A DNA stretch of 18,354 bases, from contig CALVUB010000007.1 of NCBI GenBank assembly GCA_944363385.1, positions 1 to 18,354 of the forward strand, read 5' to 3'. Source of the stretch: an uncultured Clostridia bacterium. Lineage in GTDB: Bacteria; Bacillota; Clostridia; Christensenellales; UBA1242. Below are positions 1 to 7,418 of the stretch, one piece after another. The notes under the pieces were generated by a model that saw nothing but the letters and a program-made list of their open reading frames with translations, was not told the origin of the DNA and ran no database searches. The translations under genes were made by a program, and so were the position numbers. How positions within the stretch are numbered: the first letter of the stretch is position 1; each line of letters begins with the position of its first letter.

Positions 1-700
1 CTTGAAGATAGTTTTTTCCGCTGTGGTGATTGTCTTTTGCCTGTTTGCCAGCAATATGCACAACATTGAATTTTTCTGTCAATTTATCAAGGTTGTTCCA
101 GACTTTTTCATTGATAAAATTTGCACCTAGCGAGCCTCCAACCACCAAAAGATTTGGCTTTGTTGGGTTGAATTTTGCAAGCTTTAAAATCTTGTTTTTG
201 TCACCAGAGACCACCTTTTTTCTTATTGGTTGACCAGTAAAGACGCATTTTTCTCTGCCTTTGGCTGTCTCTGCAAAAGTGGTGCACATAAGGTCGCATT
301 TCTTTAGAATAATCTTGTTTGCAAGCCCAAAAGACAGGTCGCTTTCGTGGCTTATCACTGTAATGCCCAAACTTTTTCCCGCAAGCACCACTGGAACTGC
401 CACAAAACCGCCTTTGGAAAAAATCAGTGAGGGCTTTATTTCTCTCAATATTTTTCTTGTTTGCCATATAGATTTTGCCAGTTTGAAAGGAATAAGAAGG
501 TTTTTCAAAGTTAGTTTTCTTTCAAGTTTTACCGCCGAAATTTGATAAAATTTGATGCCTTCTTTTTTTGCTAGCTCTCTTTCCATTCCTTCGCCACCGA
601 TAAAGACAAACTGATAGTCCTTTTCTATTTTCTCTTTCACAGCAAACAAAGGATAAATGTGTCCAGCTGTTCCGCCTCCTGTTAAAACGATAGTCTTCAT
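1..700 (-). CDS. murG: MurG, lipid II-forming GlcNAc transferase (3' part outside the window)
   Basis: MurG transfers N-acetylglucosamine from UDP-GlcNAc to lipid I at the inner face of the membrane, giving lipid II for peptidoglycan synthesis. Reading the minus strand from the ATG at 698-700 gives 233 residues before the window ends, about two thirds of the usual ~350. Visible motifs are TGGGTAGHI (residues 7-15, with the conserved His14 of the GGTxGH loop), SKGGF (95-99), HESD followed by GLAN (118-128), TGQPIR (155-160) and GGSLGA (188-193), which opens the C-terminal GT-B domain. HESD in place of the proteobacterial HEQN is what I recall from Clostridia and related Bacillota. An AAGGAG ribosome binding site lies at 706-711. 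The gene is divergent from parE, so it begins its own transcript. The minus strand carries TATAAT at 773-778, but I see no convincing -35 for it. Confidence 0.95.
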   Translation of the reverse strand, partial: MKTIVLTGGGTAGHIYPLFAVKEKIEKDYQFVFIGGEGMERELAKKEGIKFYQISAVKLERKLTLKNLLIPFKLAKSIWQTRKILREIKPSLIFSKGGFVAVPVVLAGKSLGITVISHESDLSFGLANKIILKKCDLMCTTFAETAKGREKCVFTGQPIRKKVVSGDKNKILKLAKFNPTKPNLLVVGGSLGANFINEKVWNNLDKLTEKFNVVHIAGKQAKDNHHSGKNYLQ

Positions 701-986
701 AAAATCTCCTTATTTTATATATGTTTCTGTCAAAATTTTTGCACTAGATTTAGTTTGGCTAAAATCAGCTAAATTATAGCGTCAACTTCTCGCATTTTTA
801 TTTGTCAAAATGCATAAATATGCAGTTTTACAAATTTTTATTCATAAACTTTTTTCAAGAACTTATCGTTGTGTGCAAAACTTTTTAAATTAAAATGACA
901 AATTGCTATGAAAAATTTAGCAAAAAATTTGGTTAAAATCTGCGATTATGGTATAATAATTTTGAAAAATTATTCAAGGAGAAATA
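701..986. other. Divergent murG/parE intergenic region
   Basis: This 286-base AT-rich gap separates two divergent genes and holds no credible ORF. It carries the parE promoter, a minus-strand TATAAT at 773-778, and a small perfect inverted repeat at 811-824 (TGCAT, loop AAAT, ATGCA). Partly matching A and T runs flank the inverted repeat. It could be an operator or a short hairpin between the two transcription units. Nothing else stands out. Confidence 0.5.
929..957 (+). promoter_or_regulatory. Predicted parE(-parC) promoter
   Basis: A weak -35 (TTGGTT, 929-934) sits 17 bases upstream of a perfect TATAAT (952-957). TG at 949-950 plus one base makes this an extended -10. The start of transcription would be near 964, giving a leader of about 23 bases that contains the AAGGAG ribosome binding site (976-981). 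Confidence 0.6.
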
Positions 987-2960
987 ATGGCAGGCAAAAA
1001 TTATGATTCAAAAGACATCGTTGTGCTTGAAGGGTTGGATGCGGTTAGGCTTAGACCTGGAATGTATATCGGCACAACTGGTTCAAAAGGTTTTCATCAC
1101 CTTTTATGGGAAATCGTGGACAACGCAATTGACGAAATTTCAAACGGCTTTGGCGACACCATAAAAATCACAATAAACACTGACGGTTCGGCAACCGTTG
1201 AAGATAATGGGCGGGGCATTCCTGTTGACATGCATCCAACCCTTCATAAATCGGGCGTTGAGGTGGTTTACACAACTTTGCATGCGGGAGGCAAATTCAA
1301 CAATTCAAACTACAAATTTTCTGGCGGACTGCATGGCGTTGGTGCTTCGGTTACAAACGCTCTTTCTTCATGGTGTAATGTCACAGTTTACAAAGGCGGA
1401 AAGGAATATTTTGTTGGCTTTCATTCTTATCGTGACGAAAATGGCAAGATGCATAGCGGAATTGCAAAAGAGCCTTTGAAATGCATTGGCAAAACCGATA
1501 AGCAAGGCACAAAAGTCACATTTTTGCCTGACAAAGAAATGTTTGGCAATGTCACTTTCAATTTTGAAAGCGTTTGCTCGCGCGCAAGAGAACTTGCTTT
1601 TTTAAACAAAGGTCTTAAAATTGTTTTGGTGGACAATAGAACGGGTGAAGGTGAGATTTATCACTATGAAGGTGGTATTTCTGATTTTGCGTCCTATCTT
1701 GTTGAGGGGAAAAACAAACTTTTTGCAAAACCTGTCTTTTTCCATGCAGAAGAAGAAAATTTTGATTTGGAAGTTGCGCTTATCTATACCGATTCTTACA
1801 CTGACAACAGTTTTTCCTTTGTCAACAACATTCCAACCATTGAGGGAGGAACGCATGAGACAGGTTTTAAGAGCGCCTTCACAAAGGTTATGAACGATTG
1901 GGCGCGCTCAAATAACTATCTTAAAGAAAAAGAGCAAAATCTTTTGGGGGAAGATTTTAGAGAAGGCTTGACCGTTGTTTTAAATGTCAAAATGAACAAT
2001 GTTCAATTTGAAGGACAGACCAAAACCAAACTTGGCAATCCAGAAGCAAAAACGCTGGTAGAAAGTTTGACGATTAAAAATCTAACTGCCTTTTTTGCGG
2101 AAAGAAAAAATGGCTCGATAGCTGAAATCATTTTCAACAAGGCTAAAGGAGCGGCAAAAGTGCGTGAAGCTGCCAAAAAAGCCAAAGAACTTACACGCGC
2201 AAAAAATTCCGCTGAAAACTTCAATTTGGTGGGCAAGCTAGCATCATCTACCTCTCGCGACAGAGAAAAATCAGAGCTTTTCATTGTTGAGGGTGATTCT
2301 GCGGGTGGCAGTGCAAAGCAAGGCAGAGACAGGCGTTTTCAAGCAATTCTTCCACTTCGAGGCAAACCGCTTAACGCTGAAAAAAAGCGCATTGACCAAG
2401 TGCTTGCAAATGAAGAGATAAGGACAATCATTTCGGCGCTCAACACTGGAATTGGTGAAGATTTTGACCTAACAAGCCTTCGTTATAACAAGGTTATCAT
2501 TCTTTCAGATGCCGACCAAGACGGTGCTCATATTAGGGCGATTTTGCTTACCTTCTTCTATAGGTATATGAGAGAACTTATCACTGACGGACATGTGTAT
2601 ATCGGACTTCCACCACTTTATAAAGTCTACAAAAAAGATTACACCGAGTATGTCTACTCTGATGCTGAGCTTCCAGAGGCAATTGCAAGGGCAGGGCGAA
2701 ATTACAGCCTGCAACGATATAAAGGTCTTGGGGAGATGAACCCTGAACAACTTTGGGAAACGACAATGGACCCAGAAAAGCGCACAATGATTCAAGTCAG
2801 CATTGATGATGCGACTGAAGCTGAAAGGCTTGTCACCACTCTTATGGGTGATGACATTGAAGCCAGAAAAAATTATATAAACGAGCATGCAAACTTTGAT
2901 AAAGAAGACGAATTTTTCAAAAATTATAGCAAAGTTGGTGCAAAAACTGCTTCAAATTGA
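987..2960 (+). CDS. parE: Type IIA topoisomerase ATPase subunit, probably ParE (topoisomerase IV subunit B)
   Basis: This is the ATP-hydrolysing subunit of a type IIA DNA topoisomerase. With ParC it would decatenate daughter chromosomes. The 657 residues match ParE/GyrB of Bacillota (about 640-655). The GHKL ATPase domain shows EIVDNAID (Glu42, Asn46), EDNGRGIP (72-79) and SGGLHGVGAS (112-121). QFEGQTKTKLG marks the transducer, and the TOPRIM domain has VEGDSAGGSAKQGRDR (near 433-449), PLRGK and SDADQDGAH (near 507). I prefer ParE over GyrB because of RRFQAILPLRG, the YSDAELPEA stretch and the YSLQRYKGLGEMN context, which resemble Bacillus ParE, and because the partner lacks a GyrA box. The gap to parC is 66 bases with no terminator, so they are probably one operon. 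The start is fixed by AAGGAG at 976-981. Confidence 0.85.
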   Translation: MAGKNYDSKDIVVLEGLDAVRLRPGMYIGTTGSKGFHHLLWEIVDNAIDEISNGFGDTIKITINTDGSATVEDNGRGIPVDMHPTLHKSGVEVVYTTLHAGGKFNNSNYKFSGGLHGVGASVTNALSSWCNVTVYKGGKEYFVGFHSYRDENGKMHSGIAKEPLKCIGKTDKQGTKVTFLPDKEMFGNVTFNFESVCSRARELAFLNKGLKIVLVDNRTGEGEIYHYEGGISDFASYLVEGKNKLFAKPVFFHAEEENFDLEVALIYTDSYTDNSFSFVNNIPTIEGGTHETGFKSAFTKVMNDWARSNNYLKEKEQNLLGEDFREGLTVVLNVKMNNVQFEGQTKTKLGNPEAKTLVESLTIKNLTAFFAERKNGSIAEIIFNKAKGAAKVREAAKKAKELTRAKNSAENFNLVGKLASSTSRDREKSELFIVEGDSAGGSAKQGRDRRFQAILPLRGKPLNAEKKRIDQVLANEEIRTIISALNTGIGEDFDLTSLRYNKVIILSDADQDGAHIRAILLTFFYRYMRELITDGHVYIGLPPLYKVYKKDYTEYVYSDAELPEAIARAGRNYSLQRYKGLGEMNPEQLWETTMDPEKRTMIQVSIDDATEAERLVTTLMGDDIEARKNYINEHANFDKEDEFFKNYSKVGAKTASN

Positions 2961-3026
2961 TAAAAAGGATAATGTTATTGAATAAATAAAAACATACGCA
3001 AAAATTTTACAAACAAAGAGGGCAAA

Positions 3027-5513
3027 ATGCAAGATAATTTTGAGCAAGAAAAAATGAATATTGGACAGCCAATTGACCATTGGGAAATGGACGGCAATGG
3101 TTCTGACGGCGGTGAGGGAGAAAAGGGCATCATCTATAAAAGCATAGATGAGGTTTTGCATGAGTCGATGATTCCATATACCGAAACAGTTGTTATGGAT
3201 AGGGCTCTTCCTCGTGTTGAAGACGGACTTAAACCTGTTCAGCGCAGAATTCTCTATTCTATGCTTGAGCTTGGCATAACTCCAGACAAGCCATATCGAA
3301 AAAGTGCAAGAATTGTTGGTGATTGTCTTGGTAAATATCATCCACATGGCGACAGCTCTGTGTATGATGCTATGACTCGTATGGCGCAAGACTATGTGCT
3401 AAGGGCTCCGCTTGTTGATGGTCACGGAAACTTTGGATCGATTGACGGCGACAGTCCAGCGGCTATGCGTTATACAGAGGCAAGACTTACTCCGCTTGCT
3501 ATGGAGCTTATGAAAGACCTTGAAAAAGACACAGTAAGGTGGAGTTTAAACTTTGATGACACTTTAAAAGAACCAGACATGATGCCAGGTCGTTTTCCAA
3601 ACCTTTTGGTCAATGGTGCTTCTGGTATTGCGGTTGGTGTGGCGACAAATATTCCGCCTCACAACTTAGCGGAAGTGATTGACGGCGTTGTGGCGTATAT
3701 AGACAGCCCATCAATCAAGCTTGAACAAATGATGAAGATTATAAAAGCGCCAGATTTTCCAACAGGCGGACAGATTATTGATGATGGCGGGCTTGAGCAA
3801 GCTTATCGCACTGGGAAGGGCAAAATTCTTATTCGCTCTAAGGTGGAAGTTGAAAAACAAGGTGACAAAATCACACTTGTAATCACAGAACTACCTTATC
3901 AAGTCAATAAGGCGCTTTTGCTTCAAAAAATTGCTGAACTCAAAGAGCAAAACAAAGACAAGCTTGCTTCAATCAGTGAAATTCGAGATGAATCTGACCG
4001 AACTGGTATGAGAGCGGTTATTCGTCTCAAAAAAGATGCAGATGTCAAGAAAATTTTGGAACAATTATATAAATCCACCAATCTTCAAGTGTCTTATGCA
4101 ATAAATATGGTGGCAATAGCTGGTGGAAAGCCAAAATTTATGGGGCTTTTGGATATTATCTCATACTATGCAAACTATCAGCGCGAAATCGTAGTGCGCA
4201 GAACAAAATATGACCTCAACATGGCAAAAGAGCGCGCACATATTGTTGAAGGACTTTTGATTGCAATCAAAAATATTGACGAAGTTATCAAAATCATAAA
4301 AAAATCGGCTACCACAAGCGAAGCCAAACAAAGATTGCGGGATAGATTTAATTTGTCCGAGCGCCAAGCTCAAGCAATTCTTGATATGCGCCTTGCAAGG
4401 CTTGTAAACTTGGAAGTGAACAAACTTGAAGAAGAACTTAAAGAACTTAAAGCAAAGATTGCTGAATATGAGCGCATTCTTGCATCTAAAAAAGCACAAT
4501 TTGATGTTGTGAAAAAAGAAATTTTGGAAATAAAACGCTCCTATGGCAACAAGAGACGCTCAAAAATTTTGCGAGATGGTCAGATTGTTGTGGAAGAAGT
4601 TAAAGACCCAAATGAAATAGAGGGCGGAGAGGTTATCTTGGCAGTAAGTGAAGGAAACACAATAAAGCGAGTGCCGATAAAAAATTATTCTATGAGTCAA
4701 AAGGTGTTGTCTGACAACTCAGTGATAACAGATGTGCATAGACAAGTTATAAAAGTTGATGGCAAAGAGAATGTGTTTATCATCACAAACAAAGGTAACT
4801 GCATTAAGGTTCGAGCTGGCGATATAAAAGAGTGTAAATGGAAAGATAAGGGCATAAGTTTAAGTCAAATCGATAAAAATGTTGCCACCGATGAAATTCC
4901 TATAAAAATTTTGACTTATAAAAAGGATGAACAGGTGCTTTTCTTTACGCGAGATGGAATGGTGAAAAAATCTTGTGCTGATGACATTGTAGTTTCAAAG
5001 TCTTTCTATCAAGTAGTAAAAGTCAATGAAGGTGACAGTTTGATAGGAGTGGAATATAAAAACGATAAGCCAATCTTGATGCTGTCACGCCTTGGTATGA
5101 GTTTGGCATTTAGTAGTGAAGAAGTGCCTTTGCAGGGTAGAATTTCCGCTGGTGTTCGAGGAATAAATCTTGATGACGGCGACAAAGTTGTTTTTGCAGG
5201 TCAAATGACTTTTGACGGTGTTGTAGCAATCACAGAAAATGGTTATGTTAAAAAAATTAAAACATCGCTTTTCCAAGTGGGAACTAGATACAGAAAAGGC
5301 CTTAAATATTTTAATCTTAATCAGTCAAAAGAGGTGCGCTTTGTTTGTGCTGAAAGCGATGGCTCAGTTATTGCTGTCGATTTTGGTCTTAAGATTTTGG
5401 CGCTTGAGTCCAAAAAAATTCCGTATACTGATCGGCTTGCAAATGGAAATCAAATAATCAAAAAACAATTTTTCACAGTTGGGAAATATTGCCTATGTGA
5501 TGTTAAAATTTAA
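3027..5513 (+). CDS. parC: Type IIA topoisomerase cleavage subunit, probably ParC (topoisomerase IV subunit A)
   Basis: The DNA-breaking and rejoining subunit, 828 residues. The winged-helix region contains KPVQRRILY (69-77), [10 protein letters not shown] (105-114) and RYTEARL with the catalytic Tyr149 next to Arg148. Ser111 and Asp114 (the E. coli GyrA Ser83 and Asp87 equivalents, by my alignment) are the quinolone-sensitive types. [15 protein letters not shown] follows, then a long coiled coil (about 400-500) and a C-terminal beta-pinwheel. No GyrA box (QRRGGKG type) is visible after [12 protein letters not shown], and [11 protein letters not shown] resembles the ParC C-terminal domain, so topoisomerase IV is more likely than gyrase. 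The N-terminus has about 35 extra polar, Gly/Asp-rich residues before the conserved fold. The ribosome binding site is modest (AGAGGG, 3017-3022). The last codons lie inside repeat copy 1, so the YCLCDVKI tail may have been supplied by that repeat. Confidence 0.85.
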   Translation: MQDNFEQEKMNIGQPIDHWEMDGNGSDGGEGEKGIIYKSIDEVLHESMIPYTETVVMDRALPRVEDGLKPVQRRILYSMLELGITPDKPYRKSARIVGDCLGKYHPHGDSSVYDAMTRMAQDYVLRAPLVDGHGNFGSIDGDSPAAMRYTEARLTPLAMELMKDLEKDTVRWSLNFDDTLKEPDMMPGRFPNLLVNGASGIAVGVATNIPPHNLAEVIDGVVAYIDSPSIKLEQMMKIIKAPDFPTGGQIIDDGGLEQAYRTGKGKILIRSKVEVEKQGDKITLVITELPYQVNKALLLQKIAELKEQNKDKLASISEIRDESDRTGMRAVIRLKKDADVKKILEQLYKSTNLQVSYAINMVAIAGGKPKFMGLLDIISYYANYQREIVVRRTKYDLNMAKERAHIVEGLLIAIKNIDEVIKIIKKSATTSEAKQRLRDRFNLSERQAQAILDMRLARLVNLEVNKLEEELKELKAKIAEYERILASKKAQFDVVKKEILEIKRSYGNKRRSKILRDGQIVVEEVKDPNEIEGGEVILAVSEGNTIKRVPIKNYSMSQKVLSDNSVITDVHRQVIKVDGKENVFIITNKGNCIKVRAGDIKECKWKDKGISLSQIDKNVATDEIPIKILTYKKDEQVLFFTRDGMVKKSCADDIVVSKSFYQVVKVNEGDSLIGVEYKNDKPILMLSRLGMSLAFSSEEVPLQGRISAGVRGINLDDGDKVVFAGQMTFDGVVAITENGYVKKIKTSLFQVGTRYRKGLKYFNLNQSKEVRFVCAESDGSVIAVDFGLKILALESKKIPYTDRLANGNQIIKKQFFTVGKYCLCDVKI

Positions 5514-5597
5514 GCAAGTTAAATTTTAATTTTGCTAAATGCAAAATACACAATAAATTGTGTTCATCACATAGTTATGTATAACCATCAGCCTCAC
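5485..5597. repeat. Cloverleaf-forming 113-bp repeat, copy 1
   Basis: This segment recurs 139 bases downstream with only two differences in 113 positions. Its core, 5493-5574, is an arrangement of nested perfect inverted repeats. The outer arms CTATGTGATG (5493-5502) and CATCACATAG (5565-5574) enclose three back-to-back hairpins: a 10-bp stem at 5503-5512/5520-5529 (loop 7), a 6-bp stem at 5530-5535/5541-5546 (loop 5) and a 7-bp stem at 5548-5554/5557-5563. The four stems meet at a junction with only two unpaired bases, like a cloverleaf. A further 5-bp inverted repeat, GTTAT/ATAAC, overlaps the right edge (5574-5585). The left 29 bases of the repeat encode the last residues and stop of parC. 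It could be a mobile palindromic element, a structured 3' UTR or a protein-binding site; I cannot name its family. Confidence 0.85.
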
Positions 5598-5623
5598 CCT
5601 TGCAAGCAAGTTCGGCTTTCGAT

Positions 5624-5736
5624 AATATTGCCTATGTGATGTTAAAATTTAAGCAAGTTAAATTTTAATTTTGCTAAACGCAAAATACACAATAAATTGT
5701 GTTCATCACATAGTTATGTATAACCCTCAGCCTCAC
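5624..5736. repeat. Cloverleaf-forming 113-bp repeat, copy 2
   Basis: Direct repeat of 5485-5597 in the same orientation. The equivalent parts are outer arms at 5632-5641 and 5704-5713 and hairpins at 5642-5668, 5669-5685 and 5687-5702. The two differences from copy 1 (T to C at 5679, A to C at 5726) lie in the loop of the second hairpin and outside the cloverleaf core, so every base pair is kept. This copy is wholly intergenic. Unlike copy 1, its right edge continues into unrelated sequence (TGCACATTTTGG). Confidence 0.85.
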
Positions 5737-5747
5737 TGCACATTTTG

Positions 5748-5768
5748 GTTTCTTATAAGAAACATTTT
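5748..5768 (+). terminator. Palindrome with T-run, weak terminator or operator
   Basis: GTTTCTTATAAGAAAC (5748-5763) is a perfect 16-bp palindrome and can form a 6-bp stem with a TATA loop. It is followed by ATTTTT, as in a weak intrinsic terminator for parE-parC. Its low GC content makes it a poor terminator, and an operator for the next gene is equally possible. Confidence 0.35.
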
Positions 5769-5789
5769 TGTTGATTTTTGTTGATTTTT

Positions 5790-5818
5790 TTCAAGTTTTG
5801 TGTTATAAAAGGTATAAT
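5790..5818 (+). promoter_or_regulatory. Possible deacetylase promoter
   Basis: A perfect TATAAT (5813-5818) lies 17 bases downstream of a poor -35 (TTCAAG, 5790-5795). The resulting leader would be about 120 bases, long enough for regulation, but no known riboswitch pattern is recognisable. Confidence 0.35.
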
Positions 5819-5943
5819 TCAAACTTGCACAAATATAATAAGTATAAGATTTTCGACAATTTCTGGTTGTTTTCTACATTATTTAGCAATTTTCTTGTTT
5901 GTTAAAATCTTGAAAATATTTATTATTAAAAGTGAGGTTTGCA

Positions 5944-6708
5944 ATGCCATTTTGTGTTATCAAATCTAGAACAATCAAAATTTTTCTTGCAATGGTGGCG
6001 GTAGTTATTTTGCTGGCTGTGTCTTTTGAAGGTGGATCTTGTGCCCAAGTTTGGTTTGGCTATAGCACCAGACTTGTGCCTGTATACAGGGTGGACACGC
6101 AAAACAAGCAAGTTGCTATTTCTTACGATGCTGCTTGGGGTGCTGACAAAACGGAAGAAATTATGGCGGTGCTCAAAGAATTTAATGTAGGGGCAACTTT
6201 CTTTCTTGTGGGGTTTTGGGTGGATAAATATCCTGAAATGGTTAAGGCTATTGACCAAAATGGATTCGAGATTGGAACGCACTCAAACACTCATCCTGAC
6301 ATGGCAAAAATCAGCTCAGAAAACATAACAAAAGAGCTTGACATTTCAATTGAAAAAATCAAAGCCATAACAAACAGAGAGGTCACTCTTTTTCGACCAC
6401 CTTATGGCTCTTATAACAACAGTCTTATCAATGCATGTTCATCACGAGGTCTTATCCCAATTCAATGGGATGTTGATTCGCTTGATTGGAAAGGCTTGTC
6501 GGCTGTTGATGTTACCACAAGAGTGGTAAGTCGCGTTCAAAATGGGTCTATCATCTTGATGCATAACAATGCCGATAATGTGGTGGAATCTACTAGAATG
6601 GTGCTTGAAAGATTGATAAAAGAGGGGTATTCGGTTACCAGCATAGGAGAACTTGTTTATCACTCAAATTATTCGATTGATAATAATGGAGTGCAACACT
6701 TAAACTAA
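5944..6708 (+). CDS. Polysaccharide deacetylase, SFDAAWG (PdaB-like) type
   Basis: A NodB-fold, metal-dependent carbohydrate de-N-acetylase, 254 residues. It probably acts on peptidoglycan or another cell-surface glycan outside the membrane. Residues 11-28 are a hydrophobic signal anchor or signal peptide. Family motifs follow in order: motif 1 ISYDAAWG (59-66, catalytic-base candidate Asp62), motif 2 HSNTH (His113, His117), motif 3 RPPYG (151-155), motif 4 WDVDSLDW (175-182) and motif 5 LMHN (His207). The second Asp of the usual TFDD motif is Ala63, a substitution I recall as common to clostridial sporulation-type members. I chose the ATG at 5944 because GTGAGG (5932-5937) sits six bases before it. 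The GTG at 5932 is in frame but would lie inside that ribosome binding site. Only 16 bases separate it from the next gene. A sporulation role is plausible but unproven. Confidence 0.85.
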   Translation: MPFCVIKSRTIKIFLAMVAVVILLAVSFEGGSCAQVWFGYSTRLVPVYRVDTQNKQVAISYDAAWGADKTEEIMAVLKEFNVGATFFLVGFWVDKYPEMVKAIDQNGFEIGTHSNTHPDMAKISSENITKELDISIEKIKAITNREVTLFRPPYGSYNNSLINACSSRGLIPIQWDVDSLDWKGLSAVDVTTRVVSRVQNGSIILMHNNADNVVESTRMVLERLIKEGYSVTSIGELVYHSNYSIDNNGVQHLN

Positions 6709-6724
6709 AAAAGGAGAAAAAACA

Positions 6725-7372
6725 ATGGAAAAAAGTTTACAACCAACAAACATTGCACGCGTGGAGGGAGAAATATCTCAAATCAACATAAAAAAAAGAG
6801 GAGGAATACTTTACTATTCATGCACGCTAAACAGTCCAAGATATTCAGGGGCGGTAGATACCATTCAAGTTGAAATACCAAAGAGACTGGTCGAGAGAAA
6901 GGGTATAACACTTAGAGAGGGTGTAGTGCTTAATTTAAAGGGAGAATTTAGAAGCAGAAATGAGCGAGAAAATGGAATAAGCCATCTCATTTTGTTTTTC
7001 CTTGCCAAAGATATTTTGCCTACAGATGGATATTACAACAAGGTATATTTTCAAGGGTTTATTTGCAAACAGCCAGTTTATAGAGAAACACCTTTCAAAA
7101 AACAAATTTGTGAGATTTTGCTTGCAGTAAACAGACCTCTCAGCCATGAATCTGACTATATTCCTTGCATACTGTGGGGAACTAATGCTATCACAGTACG
7201 TGATTTGCCTATTGGCACAAAAATAAGTGGAGAGGGAAGAATTCAATCAAGAAAATACTCAAAACAATATGAAAATGGCGAAATTTCCACCAAAATTGCA
7301 TATGAAGTTTCGCTTAACTCTATGAAAGTTGAGGCTCTTCCTGTTCCAGCAGATGACAAAGCAGAGGCTTAA
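6725..7372 (+). CDS. Two-OB-fold single-stranded DNA-binding protein
   Basis: A 215-residue protein with two tandem SSB-like OB domains. The second (about 103-200) is the clearer: it has an NKVYFQGFICKQPVYRETP opening, LLAVNR, DYIPCILWG, then GEGRIQSRKY and a YEVSLNSMKVE strand, the pattern of SSB and related proteins. The first (about 10-95) has VEGEISQ, YYSCTLNSPR and LKGEFRSRN, a more diverged copy. No acidic DDDIPF-type tail for partner binding is present, and the protein ends in a short acidic stretch. It is therefore probably an accessory SSB-like protein rather than the main replication SSB, binding single-stranded DNA in the cytoplasm. The start has AAGGAG at 6711-6716. It may be cotranscribed with the deacetylase, and a terminator follows the stop. 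Confidence 0.75.
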   Translation: MEKSLQPTNIARVEGEISQINIKKRGGILYYSCTLNSPRYSGAVDTIQVEIPKRLVERKGITLREGVVLNLKGEFRSRNERENGISHLILFFLAKDILPTDGYYNKVYFQGFICKQPVYRETPFKKQICEILLAVNRPLSHESDYIPCILWGTNAITVRDLPIGTKISGEGRIQSRKYSKQYENGEISTKIAYEVSLNSMKVEALPVPADDKAEA

Positions 7373-7377
7373 AATAT

Positions 7378-7401
7378 ATGCGCTATAAAAGCGCATTTTT
7401 T
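7378..7401 (+). terminator. Intrinsic terminator of the SSB-like gene
   Basis: A perfect 7-bp stem ATGCGCT/AGCGCAT (7378-7384 and 7390-7396) with a five-base loop is followed by a run of T to 7401. It lies five bases after the upstream stop codon. The facing minus-strand gene ends 18 bases downstream and may partly use it from the other side. Confidence 0.9.
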
Positions 7402-7418
7402 AATATTAGCTTAAAAAA

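Larger units (their letters stand above)
5514..5943. other. 430-base intergenic region parC-deacetylase
   Basis: No credible gene is present on either strand. The left half holds most of repeat copy 1, a 26-base spacer (5598-5623) with a 5-bp hairpin CTTGC/GCAAG (5599-5610), and repeat copy 2. The right half holds a 16-bp palindrome (5748-5763), a twofold TTGTTGATTTT-like direct repeat (about 5768-5788), a TATAAT (5813-5818) and an AT-rich leader. In that leader AAGATTTT (5846-5853) is complementary to AAAATCTT (5904-5911), so a long-range stem is possible. Confidence 0.6.

Noticed and set aside
261..545. Plus-strand open frames in the first 550 bases
   Set aside because: They are antisense to murG, whose motifs are unmistakable on the minus strand.
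2972..2989. Five-codon ORF (ATG TTA TTG AAT AAA TAA) between parE and parC, preceded by AAAAAGGA
   Set aside because: The ribosome binding site is only two bases from the ATG and the frame is not linked to parC; most likely chance.
5493..5574. A tRNA gene, because of the cloverleaf shape
   Set aside because: There is no acceptor CCA context, T-loop TTCGA or anticodon-loop pattern, and the stems are AT-rich with wrong lengths.
5485..5736. CRISPR array or integron attC sites
   Set aside because: Only two long copies with one 26-base spacer, no Cas or integrase genes, and no attC-type core sites at the stem ends.
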